This document shows, piece after piece, positions 15,106-24,000 of a DNA stretch of 30,186 nt. The notes beneath the pieces are model-generated. The model was not told the origin of the DNA, ran no database searches, and was given only the letters and a program-made list of their open reading frames with translations. A program made the translations under genes and the position numbers. This DNA comes from Verrucomicrobiales bacterium. GTDB lineage: Bacteria; Verrucomicrobiota; Verrucomicrobiia; Limisphaerales; SXQI01. The stretch's first letter is position 1, and every line of letters starts with the position of its first letter. The stretch is from assembly GCA_005793025.1 (NCBI GenBank), contig SXQI01000176.1, forward strand, positions 1 to 30,186, given 5' to 3'.

Positions 15106-16857
15106 TTATGAGGTCGGAGGTTGCGTCACGCGACTGAAATAGCCTGACTGTCGAAGCAAGACATCTGGTGACCCTTCCTGAGTTATTCGACCATCCTCGA
15201 TGGCGATAACCTTGGACACGCTGCGGATCGTGGACAATCGATGCGCGACCATCAGGGTCGTGCGGTCGCGCATCAACTCGATCAAACTGGCCATCACAAA
15301 GCGTTCACTTTCTGCATCAAGAGCACTGGTGGGTTCATCAAGCACCAATACAGGCGCGTTTTTTAAGAATGCTCTTGCTAGGTTTACTCGTTGCTTCTCA
15401 CCAGCACTCAGTCGGGCGAGACCTTCTCCAACTAAGGTTTGGTAACCCTGAGGTAATCGAGTAATAAAATCGTGAATATGTGCTGCCCGTGCGGCGTTCT
15501 CAACTTCTAAGACACTGGCTTCTGGACGTCCGTAGGCGATGTTCTCTGCGATCGTCCCGGGGAGCAATATGGGTTCCTGCATTACAAATGAAATACTCGA
15601 ACGCAAATCCTTCAAACTCAGCTCGCGCAAATCAATCCCATCCAGCAGAATCGCTCCGCCGGAAGGGTCATAAAAGCGGTTCAGTAATTGCAATAATGTT
15701 GTTTTACCCACACCGCTCGGACCAATGATCGCGACTGATTCCCCGGGTTCGACGCTGAGTGAAACTTCCTGCAGAACTGCATGATCAGTGGTGTAATCGA
15801 AAGAAACTTTTCTGAATTCAATTTTTCCTTTTGGGTCGTGAAGGATTTTAGGAACTGTCGGGTCACTTATCGGCTCATCCTGATCGATGATATCTAGAAC
15901 TCGACTTGCGCCCGCCCCTGCATCCGCGACAGTCGCCCCTACATGTGCCAATTGATTTAATGGTTCATACCATTGGCTTAGATAAGTCAAAAAAATGAGC
16001 ATGTGACCCAGACTTAAATTTCCAGCCATCACTTCTGATGAGCCTTGCCAGATGATCACGGCGATGCCGACTCCAAAAAGCGCGGTGACTCCGAACCAAT
16101 AACTAAGTTCCCAGCCATGTTGAGATGTGCGCCGAAGACAGGTTAGGTCCACGAGTGCTGCGAATCGAGTCCGTTCCTCTTTTTCTCGGACGTAACTCTG
16201 GGTGAGTTGCATGGCTGCGATATTCTGCTGAACAGAAGAGGACAACAGACTTTCTGCCTGATGAGATGCCAAGCTGCGCAGCTTCATCTTTTTTCCGAAC
16301 CAGAGAATGGTGAGAATTAAAGGGGGGACAATTACCACCGACAAAAACATGAGTTTGAGGTTCAAACGAGCCATCACCACAACCATGATTGCAAGCGAAA
16401 GGAAAGCGTTGAGGAATGTAGAGAAACCTTGCTGAAAAAGGGTTTGGAAAGAAAACGTGTCCCAAGTTGCTCGATAAATCGTATCCCCTTGTGGGTGCGA
16501 ATTGTAAAAACGAAGAGACAATCTCTGTAACCGTTCAAAAAGCTCGAGCCTAACCCGTGCTAGGCCGCGAAGGCCGATCTGGATCGAAGTAAAGTTTTGC
16601 AGGGCGGTTAGCGCGCCCTGCCCCGTGTAGAGAATGAAGACCAACACGGCGGCCCAAAAAATAAATTGCGTGTAAGAGCAACCGATGGTCCGAGTCGCGA
16701 TCCAGTTAGGCATTGGGGTGTTCCCCAATACATGATCTACAACAAACGCCAATGGCCAAGGCTTCAGGAGGTTAGCCCCAATGCTGAGGAACATTAGGCC
16801 GAGCGAAAGGCCTATCCGTGGCGCATCTGGTTTAAAATAGCGGAAAGCACGGAACAT
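15106..16857 (-). CDS. ABC exporter, fused membrane and ATPase domains (MsbA-like)
   Basis: 583 residues from the ATG at 16857; an in-frame TTG lies one codon upstream. The transmembrane domain (about 15-310) shows the usual hydrophobic helices and the exporter segment GLARVRLELFERLQRLSLRFYN (98-119). The ATPase domain is complete: Walker A GPSGVGKTT (379-387), Q-loop MQEP (426-429), signature LSAGEKQRV (483-491; Gly-Gln of the consensus replaced by Ala-Gly-Glu), Walker B VLVLDEPT (503-510), D-loop SALD (511-514) and switch His in AHR (538-540). Lipid, peptide or natural-product export are all possible. It is divergent from the asparagine-synthetase-like gene across about 185 bp, so a link with that cassette is plausible but unproven. 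A stem-loop lies in its 5' leader. Confidence 0.93.
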   Translation of the reverse strand: MFRAFRYFKPDAPRIGLSLGLMFLSIGANLLKPWPLAFVVDHVLGNTPMPNWIATRTIGCSYTQFIFWAAVLVFILYTGQGALTALQNFTSIQIGLRGLARVRLELFERLQRLSLRFYNSHPQGDTIYRATWDTFSFQTLFQQGFSTFLNAFLSLAIMVVVMARLNLKLMFLSVVIVPPLILTILWFGKKMKLRSLASHQAESLLSSSVQQNIAAMQLTQSYVREKEERTRFAALVDLTCLRRTSQHGWELSYWFGVTALFGVGIAVIIWQGSSEVMAGNLSLGHMLIFLTYLSQWYEPLNQLAHVGATVADAGAGASRVLDIIDQDEPISDPTVPKILHDPKGKIEFRKVSFDYTTDHAVLQEVSLSVEPGESVAIIGPSGVGKTTLLQLLNRFYDPSGGAILLDGIDLRELSLKDLRSSISFVMQEPILLPGTIAENIAYGRPEASVLEVENAARAAHIHDFITRLPQGYQTLVGEGLARLSAGEKQRVNLARAFLKNAPVLVLDEPTSALDAESERFVMASLIELMRDRTTLMVAHRLSTIRSVSKVIAIEDGRITQEGSPDVLLRQSGYFSRVTQPPTS

Positions 16858-16874
16858 CAAAGCATCTCATGAAG

Positions 16875-16904
16875 TGAGGTTGTGTTGACAAACTCAACAC
16901 CTCA
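16875..16904. promoter_or_regulatory. Inverted repeat in the leader of the ABC exporter gene
   Basis: TGAGGT (16875-16880) plus GTTGA (16884-16888) pair with TCAAC (16894-16898) plus ACCTCA (16899-16904). That is 11 pairs with a 3-nt bulge (TGT) and a 5-nt loop. It lies about 18 bp upstream of the exporter start, within the divergent region shared with the asparagine-synthetase-like gene. It could be an operator or a leader hairpin; no T-run follows on either strand, so it is not an intrinsic terminator. Confidence 0.4.
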
Positions 16905-16997
16905 CATATGCCAACCTGTTAGTAGGTTTTGAGGCTGAAGTCAACGCGAGATGGCGGTTTCGAACCAGTGTTCCTGTCGAATCAATGGATAGAAAAT

Positions 16998-17024
16998 CCA
17001 AATTCGGTTGCGAATTCAATTTGG
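16998..17024 (+). promoter_or_regulatory. Two overlapping, mutually exclusive hairpins before the ligase gene
   Basis: CCAAATT (16998-17004) can pair with AATTTGG (17018-17024). The nested AATTCG (17001-17006) can pair instead with CGAATT (17011-17016) around a GTTG loop. Both are perfect, share bases and so exclude one another, and end 20 bp before the ATG at 17044. They could be an operator dyad or a small structured leader; this is inference. Confidence 0.3.
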
Positions 17025-17043
17025 GCGGGGTTAGTTTGGATCC

Positions 17044-18363
17044 ATGCACCAATACATTGAACGCGTAGTGGACTTGACTGATCCAGACGCGAATCAAATC
17101 TACAATTTGACCTTGGACCAAGCACGGGAGCGAATTCTTAATGGAGACACCAAAGATGTGCGTGCGATCGATGGGTCTTTCGCATTGGTCGCTCGCGAGG
17201 GTAAGCGTGTGCGCCTCGCTAGGTCACTCGATCGACCGTTACGTTATTTTTTAGCCAAACGTCATGAAGGCCCGGCATTAGTTGTGGCGGATAGAATGGA
17301 CACCATTCGGGCCTGGTTGGATCGTGAGGGGTTTGGGAATCAGTTCCATCCTAGTTACACAAGGATGGTGCCAGCGCATTATGTGGTGGAGATTCAACTC
17401 TTGGGTTGCCCAGATCCTGACCCGGTTTATACACGTTTCTTTGACCCGCAACGGGATCAGCAACCTCAAGAACTCGACGAGGTGGGTCGCCGTTACATCG
17501 AGGCGTTGGCTGAAGAAATCAGGAAATGGTTAATCCGGATCCCCAGCCACGAACCTGTTGGCGTCTGTTTTTCTGGGGGAATCGACAGTGGGGCAGTTTT
17601 TTTGACGACCTACCATGTCATGCTCAAGCTTGGGATCACGCCCAGCCGGCTGAAAGCGTTCACCCTGAGTTTTGATGGCGGACCTGATTTAACACAGGCT
17701 CGCCAGTTCTTAGGGCAACTTGGTTTTGACCTTTTTCTAGAACCTATCGAAGCAATGCTTTCAGATTTAGACATTCAGGAGACCATTCGAGTCGTTGAGG
17801 ACTACAAACCTTTAGACGTTCAGTCTGCGAGTATGGCAATGGTTCTCTGCAGAAACCTCCGGGCGCGATATCCTGATTGGAAATACCTCGTGGATGGTGA
17901 CGGAGGCGATGAGAATCTCAAAGATTATCCGATCGAAGAAAACCCTGAGCTCACGATTCGTAGCGTGGTGCATAACCAGATGCTCTATCAAGAAGGATGG
18001 GGAGTAGGACGGATCAAACATTCGCTGACTTATTCAGGAGGGTTAAGCCGATCCTATACACGCACCTATGCTCCAGCTCGACATTTCGGATTCAATGGTT
18101 TTAGCCCGTTTACTCGTCCAAACGTGATCGAAGTCGCTGAAGGAGTTCCATTCGTAAAGCTGACAGATTATTCCGTTGATCGCCTTTACGAACTGAAGGG
18201 AGAAATAGTGGCTCACGGCATCAAATCGTTGACCGGTTTCGAGATGCCCGTGTTTACCAAAAGGAGATTTCAACATGGGGCGATGCCGATGGAAATAATG
18301 CGAAAGCAAATCCCGGATCAAGAGGCAGTCCTACGCAAAACATTCCTGTCGCTCTATGCCTGA
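17044..18363 (+). CDS. Asparagine-synthetase-like ATP-dependent ligase with truncated glutaminase domain
   Basis: 439 residues. The C-terminal part is an Asn_synthase (PF00733-type) ATP-pyrophosphatase domain: PP-loop GVCFSGGIDSGAV (173-185), AFTLSF (205-210), YLVDGDGGDENLKDYP (281-296), equivalent to the SGEGADE loop, and FSPFTRPNVIEVAEGVPF (353-370). These enzymes activate a carboxylate as an acyl-adenylate for attack by ammonia or an amine. Residues about 40-95 (VRAIDGSFALVAREGKRVRLARSLDRPLRYF, LVVADRMDTIRAW) correspond to the second half of the class II glutaminase domain. The first half, with the N-terminal catalytic Cys, is absent, so glutamine hydrolysis is not expected. This resembles beta-lactam synthetase-type relatives that use an amine. 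Its last 8 bp overlap the radical SAM gene. True asparagine synthesis is unlikely. Confidence 0.85.
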   Translation: MHQYIERVVDLTDPDANQIYNLTLDQARERILNGDTKDVRAIDGSFALVAREGKRVRLARSLDRPLRYFLAKRHEGPALVVADRMDTIRAWLDREGFGNQFHPSYTRMVPAHYVVEIQLLGCPDPDPVYTRFFDPQRDQQPQELDEVGRRYIEALAEEIRKWLIRIPSHEPVGVCFSGGIDSGAVFLTTYHVMLKLGITPSRLKAFTLSFDGGPDLTQARQFLGQLGFDLFLEPIEAMLSDLDIQETIRVVEDYKPLDVQSASMAMVLCRNLRARYPDWKYLVDGDGGDENLKDYPIEENPELTIRSVVHNQMLYQEGWGVGRIKHSLTYSGGLSRSYTRTYAPARHFGFNGFSPFTRPNVIEVAEGVPFVKLTDYSVDRLYELKGEIVAHGIKSLTGFEMPVFTKRRFQHGAMPMEIMRKQIPDQEAVLRKTFLSLYA

Positions 18364-19363
18364 CTCGAGGCCGGAGCTCCTTACTTTAGGTCAGGATCTG
18401 CTCCCCTACCCTGAATCTCCGGCAGAGCGTACGCGGTGGATTAAGAGGTTGCGGCCGGAGCGTGCTCTAATAGATCACGAGCAGCCTGTTGCTGTTTTTG
18501 TTGAACGTGAACCCAACGCACAAGGGGAACTCGAGGAGGTGTTGACCGTTTTTTTGGCTACTCGGGAGTGTCCATGGCACTGTTTGATGTGCGATCTTTG
18601 GAAGCACACTTCAACTTCGCCCCCAAAGGTTGGAGCGATTCCTCGTCAAATCGAACAGGCTCTAACGAACTTCCCCAACGTAAAGACCATTAAGCTTTAC
18701 AACAGTGGGAGTTTTTTTGACCCCCAGTCAATTCGGCCGCAAGAAGACAAGGAGATCGCACAATTGCTGAGCAGATTCAGTAGAGTTATTGTGGAAAGTC
18801 ATCCTTTACTAATTGGCGATCGAGCACGTCGATTCCGCGATCAACTGGGAGGACAATTAGAAATCGCCGTCGGGCTGGAAACCGTTGATGAGCCGACGTT
18901 GGAGAAACTAAATAAACGCGTCACGTTAGGAGATTTCGAGAGAATGGCTCGATGGATGGAAATAGAATGGATTGATCTGAGAACCTTCATCTTAGTTCGA
19001 TCTCCTTTTCAATCCGAAGAATCTGGTCGAATATGGGCCTGTCGTTCTATCGATTTCGCGATCGACAGTTTAGGAGCAAAAGTCGCATCTCTGATCCCGA
19101 CTCGTGGAGGGAATGGGGCACTCGAGCTGCTTTCGAAACAAGGTTTATTCTCACCACCAAAGCTGGAATCGCTAGAATCCGCCATCGCTTACGGTCTCAA
19201 TCGTGGAGGCTGCCGTATCTTTGCTGACGTTTGGAATCTGGAGTTGTTGACTGAATGTAGTTTTTGTTTCCCTACGCGTCGTGAGCGTCTCCAAATTATC
19301 AATCAAACCCAGCGCATCCCCCCAGCGGCCCTTTGCGCACATTGCGGTTCAAACCCACAATGA
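18356..19363 (+). CDS. Radical SAM protein, RaSEA/TIGR01210-like (Elp3-related)
   Basis: 335 residues. The [4Fe-4S]/SAM motif is C72-x3-C76-x2-C79 in TRECPWHCLMCDLW. Further landmarks are IKLYNSGSFFDP (112-123), VIVESHP (144-150), LEIAVGLETVDEPTLEKLNKRVTLGDF (168-194) and DLRTFILVRSPF (207-218). The GSFxDP, ESxP, GLET and NK blocks are those I associate with the archaeosine-synthase subunit RaSEA/TIGR01210 group. In archaea RaSEA cleaves a lysine adduct on tRNA to leave a formamidine; no ArcS or TGT partner is present here, so another substrate is likely. Two C-terminal pairs, C301-x2-C304 and C327-x2-C330, could bind zinc or an extra cluster. It overlaps the ligase gene by 8 bp and the flavoprotein gene by 4 bp (ATGA). 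Confidence 0.85.
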   Translation: MPDSRPELLTLGQDLLPYPESPAERTRWIKRLRPERALIDHEQPVAVFVEREPNAQGELEEVLTVFLATRECPWHCLMCDLWKHTSTSPPKVGAIPRQIEQALTNFPNVKTIKLYNSGSFFDPQSIRPQEDKEIAQLLSRFSRVIVESHPLLIGDRARRFRDQLGGQLEIAVGLETVDEPTLEKLNKRVTLGDFERMARWMEIEWIDLRTFILVRSPFQSEESGRIWACRSIDFAIDSLGAKVASLIPTRGGNGALELLSKQGLFSPPKLESLESAIAYGLNRGGCRIFADVWNLELLTECSFCFPTRRERLQIINQTQRIPPAALCAHCGSNPQ

Positions 19364-20916
19364 TTGATTCTAGATCACCGCTTCCATTTGATACAGCGGT
19401 CGTTGGATCGGGTTTCGCAGGTTCCATAATTGCCATGATCCTTCGCCGCGCGGGTCAAAAGGTGCTATTGATTGAGAAGGGTCGGCATCCACGATTTGCA
19501 ATCGGTGAATCTTCCACTCCGTTGGCGAATCTCTTACTAGAGGAAATCGCTCGCGATGCTGATCTTCCAAATCTCCATAAAATGACCGAATGGGGACGTT
19601 GGCAAAAGCATCTCCCTGAGTTGCCTTGCGGCCTCAAGCGCGGTTTTTCTTTCTATAAGCACGAAGTCGGAGCGTCTCTCCAACCCCATGATCGCTCAAC
19701 TCAACTCCTAGTCGCTGCAAGTCCGAATGACAGTCTTGGCGACACGCATTGGTATCGACCTGCGGTCGATGAATACTTGGTGAACGAGGCAATTTCACAC
19801 GGAGTGCACTACCGATCGGACACAACCATTACCAAGATCAAATACAATAATGAGTCGTGGGAAATGGAACTCGAGTCCCAAAATCAAAATCACCAAGTTC
19901 AAGCTAGGTTCATTGTGGACGCCAGTGGACCACAAGGATTCATGTCTCAGGTTCTCTCAATCCCACCGTCACAACCTGCTAATACCCAGAAAACTCAGGC
20001 CCTGTTTGCACATTTTACAAAGGTTCCTCGGCTTGAAGATTCCGATTCAACGTTTGATTCCTCGCCCCCTCCATTTCCAGTGGATGACGCCGCGGTTCAT
20101 CACATCTTCGAAGGCGGTTGGATTTGGGTTTTACGCTTCAACAATGGAGTGACAAGTGTTGGCGTAGTGATGGAGGACGATGCTGCGAACTCGATAGGGC
20201 TAAAAAGTCGTGAGATTGGTTGGCAAAAATTGCTCAACAACTACCCTAGCCTAAAGGTTCTGCTCGGAACCGCACAACGAGTCACAGATTGGCACTATGT
20301 ACCACAGGTAGCTTGGAAGGTTGAAACCGTGGTGGGTGAAAACTGGGCAATGTTGCCTTCAGCCGCTGGTTTCATCGATCCGATGCTTTCTACTGGATTC
20401 CCTCTAACTTTATTAGGAATTCAACGCCTCGCCAGAATCCTGACTGAAACCCAAACTAGGGAATTACGGCAGCAATCACTCAAAGGATATGAGGCCGTCA
20501 CCCTACTGGAAATAGATCAAACGGCAGATTTGATCGGAGCACTTTATTCAAATCTTAAAAATTTTGAGAATTTCTGCAATCTCACCCTGCTCTATTTTGC
20601 TGCCGCCAGTTTTGCTGAGACAGTCGGGAGGCTAGGCCATCCGGAACGCGCGCAGGGTTTCCTCCGTTCGTCGGACCCTCAGTTCGGACCGAAAGCCCGT
20701 GAGATTTGCCGATTGGCTAGACTCGAACCGAGGGTAGATATTCGCCAGCGGATCGTTGAATTGATCGCCCCGTTCGACGTTGCGGGCTTAACGAATCAAA
20801 GAGCGAACAATTGGTTCCCAGTAGTAATTGGTGATTTGGTCAACAATGCGGAGAAAACTGGCTCCACCCGCGAGGAAGTTATCTCGATGCTGCAACGGAG
20901 CGGGGTTCCGATTTAA
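19360..20916 (+). CDS. FAD-dependent oxidoreductase of the flavin halogenase/monooxygenase superfamily
   Basis: 518 residues from the ATG at 19360, chosen over an upstream TTG (19333) because it forms an ATGA overlap with the radical SAM stop and begins just before the FAD fold. Seen: dinucleotide motif VVGSGFAGS (14-22) with E39 for ribose, GESSTP (49-54), GLKRGFSFYK (91-100), where K93 sits near the position of the halogenase catalytic Lys, WYRPAVDEYL (131-140), VDASGPQGF (186-194), GGWIWVLRF (252-260), similar to halogenase WxWxIP, and PSAAGFIDPMLSTGF (near 345-360). In that last block the usual Gly-Asp of the GDAAGFxDP motif is replaced by Pro-Ser, so FAD contacts may differ. Halogenase, hydroxylase or dehydrogenase activity are all possible. 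Third gene of the cassette. Confidence 0.85.
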   Translation: MIDSRSPLPFDTAVVGSGFAGSIIAMILRRAGQKVLLIEKGRHPRFAIGESSTPLANLLLEEIARDADLPNLHKMTEWGRWQKHLPELPCGLKRGFSFYKHEVGASLQPHDRSTQLLVAASPNDSLGDTHWYRPAVDEYLVNEAISHGVHYRSDTTITKIKYNNESWEMELESQNQNHQVQARFIVDASGPQGFMSQVLSIPPSQPANTQKTQALFAHFTKVPRLEDSDSTFDSSPPPFPVDDAAVHHIFEGGWIWVLRFNNGVTSVGVVMEDDAANSIGLKSREIGWQKLLNNYPSLKVLLGTAQRVTDWHYVPQVAWKVETVVGENWAMLPSAAGFIDPMLSTGFPLTLLGIQRLARILTETQTRELRQQSLKGYEAVTLLEIDQTADLIGALYSNLKNFENFCNLTLLYFAAASFAETVGRLGHPERAQGFLRSSDPQFGPKAREICRLARLEPRVDIRQRIVELIAPFDVAGLTNQRANNWFPVVIGDLVNNAEKTGSTREEVISMLQRSGVPI

Positions 20917-21016
20917 TCACTAGCGGTTGTCTGGAAAATCCTTCTTCCATTGACTTCGAACGAGTGACCGACTACCAACAGCCCTAGTTCATTTTAGGGT
21001 CCACGCTTTCATTGTC

Positions 21017-24000
21017 ATGAGAAACCGATTCTATTGTTTATGTGTATGGGCATATCTGTGTGGAATAGTTCCATCTGGGTTTGCTGAGGAATTGTTCGGC
21101 AATGGGTCGAGTTGGCGTTTTTTTAAAGGCACTACCAGCCCTTCCACTCCTGATCCAACCGCGTGGCGAACACCCCAGTTTGATGACAGCATTTGGACTA
21201 GTGGAATTGCGAGTTTCTATTATGGAGATCCGTTTTCTGGCACACTAATGGATGACATGTATGGTGGATATAGCACGGTGTATCTACGTATCCGTTTCAA
21301 CGTTTTTGATCTTAAGAACATCCAATCCCTCACACTGAATGCTGCCTGCGATGATGGTTTTATTTGCTGGATCAATGGCAAGGAGGTGACTCGGTTTAAT
21401 GTCCCAGGGGGAGAGATCCCCTTCGACGGGCTCGCGTCCTCAGCAGTCAATCCCGACCCAGCCGTTTTCAATGATTACCCAATCACTGATCCCCGAACTG
21501 TGTTGCAGATAGGTTCCAATGTCCTCGCCATCCAGTTGCTCAACACCTCGTTAACCAGTAGCGATATTGTCTGGGACGCCTCGCTTTCATTTTTGGGAGA
21601 TACGGATGCTCCAGTTATTTCGGACGTGATCCCAGTTTCGGGAGCCGCTTTAAAAGAGCTTTATGCGGTCGAAGTCCACTTCAGCGAGCCCGTGGTCGGC
21701 GTGGAAGCAGGAGATCTTTTGATCAACGGTGCGGGAGCAACCAATCTCGTTGAAGTAACACCCGGTCAATTTGTTTTCTCTTTTCCGAGGCAAGCGGATG
21801 GCGCGATCTCGGTAACTTTTAGAGACGGCCATGGAATTACGGATACGGCAGGCACTCCCCATCCCTTCTCACAGGCGGTTTGGGGTTACACTGTGAACTC
21901 AACACTAGTAATTCCAGGAGTTTCCATCTCGGAGTTCATGGCTGAGAACAATGGAGTAATCCGCGATGAAGATGGTGACAAATCAGATTGGATTGAATTG
22001 TTCAATTCATCGGCACAGACAGTTTCGCTGCGAGGGTGGGCGTTAACGGACGACGCAACAGATTTGAAGAAATGGGTTTTCCCTTCATCGACGATTGCTG
22101 CGGGTGCTCGGCTCGTTGTTTTCGCTTCTGGAAAGGATCGAACCAATACTGCAAGCCGACTCCACACAAACTTTAAGTTGGACTCCGGGGGAGAACTTTT
22201 AGCCCTTATTAACCCGAGCGGTGTGAGTGAGTCTGCATTTTCTCCAGCGTTTCCCATTCAAAGGAAAAACTTTAGCTACGGCCGCCCCAATGGTTCCGTT
22301 TCGTCGGAAGGTTATTTTCCAGCACCGACCCCTGGGTTGCCCAACTCAACAAGTGGGCCGGGGTTTGCTCCTGATGTGAAGTTTTCGATTAACGGTGGAG
22401 TCTTCATCACGAATATCAGCTTATCCATCTCGTTGAAAGTGCCCGTAGAGGGTGCTGAGATTCGTTATACTACCAATGGCACGATGCCCTCCATCTCATC
22501 GTTACTATACACAAATCCCATCACCCTGAACAATTCAGTGCAAGTGCGGGCTCGTTCGTTCGCGAACGGAGTTTTGCCGGGCGATCCGCACACGGAGATG
22601 TTCATCAGACTTGAAGGAACTACCCCGACCTTCAACTCAACTTTGCCTGTGCTGGTGATACATAATTTCGGCAAATCGACGCCCCCTTCCACAGGACAGC
22701 AGGACGCATATTTGCAAGTTTATGAGCCACTCAATGGAATCGCTTCATTCACGAATTCCCCATCGTTTAGCAGACGCGTCGGAATCGGAGCACGAGGGTC
22801 GAGCACACTGGGCCTTCCCAAAGTTAGCCTGAATCTTGAGCTTCGTGATGAGTATGGTGCAGATGAAAAACACACTCTTCTTGGGCTGCCTGAGGATTCG
22901 GATTGGGTCCTGTATGCTCCCAACACTTTCGAGCCTGTCCTGATCCACAATCCATTCATGCATCAACTCAGCCGCGACATCGGTCGATACTCATCTCGGA
23001 CCCGGTTCGTTGAATTGTTTCTGGTGAAAGACACAGTTGCAGGCAGTTTGCGTTACCCTACTACTTACAATGGTGTTTACGTGCTCGAGGAGCGGATTCG
23101 GCGAAGTGAAGATCGAGTAGACATCGACAAGTTGGAACCCGAGAATCTGGTTGCCCCGGCGGTTACAGGTGGGTTCATTCTCAAAGTGGATCGAACCGGA
23201 CCCGGTGAAGGAGGATTCTCAGGGGCGAGCCAATCGATGGTTTTTGTGGAACCCGACGAGGCAGAAATGAAGACACCAGTCCGTGCTCCTCAATTGCAAT
23301 ACTTGGGCAACTATTTTTCGGCTTACGGAACGGCACTCTATGGAGCGAATTGGTTGGATCGTACCAACGGATACAGGGCTTATTTCGATGTCGAGGCAGG
23401 GATCGATCACCACCTATTGAATGTTCTTTCCTTCAATGTTGATGCTCTGCGCTTGAGCACTTATTTCTATAAACCACGCAACGGGAAAATCACCTTCGGT
23501 CCGTTATGGGACTTCGATCGAGCCCTTGGATCCACTGATGGCCGCGATGCGAACCCCAAGGCTTGGACAAGCAGCGGTGGAACCGATTATTTCAACGAAA
23601 CCAGCCAGAGATGGTGGGGGCGGATGTTCACGGATATCGATTTCTATCAGCAATGGATCGATCGCTATCAACAATTGCGATTAACGCATTTCTCAACGAC
23701 GAATCTTAACCGACTCGTCGATAAACTAACGACTGAGGTTCGGATACCCCAGGTGCGAGACCAAACAAAATGGGGCGTTTCACCACGAGGGGGTTATCAG
23801 GGTGAAATCAACTCGATGAAAGCGTGGCTTTCAAACCGTGTAGTTTTCATGGATAGCCAATCCCTCGCAGCTCCGACAAACACAGCACCCAGTGGCAAAT
23901 TTGCGAACTCCGTCTCGCTAATCCTCAAAGGTGCCGCTAACGGAATAGTCTACTACACTCTCGATGGGGTAGATCCGCGGCTGCCCGGTGGAAATGTCCA

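Noticed and set aside
17044..18363. Ordinary asparagine synthetase for amino-acid biosynthesis
   Set aside because: No glutaminase Cys or front half, shorter than AsnB, and coupled to radical SAM and flavoprotein genes.
20982..20999. CCCTA...TAGGG stem after the flavoprotein gene as a terminator
   Set aside because: Only five pairs, an 8-nt loop and no following T-run; it cannot be used to separate the cassette from the CotH gene.
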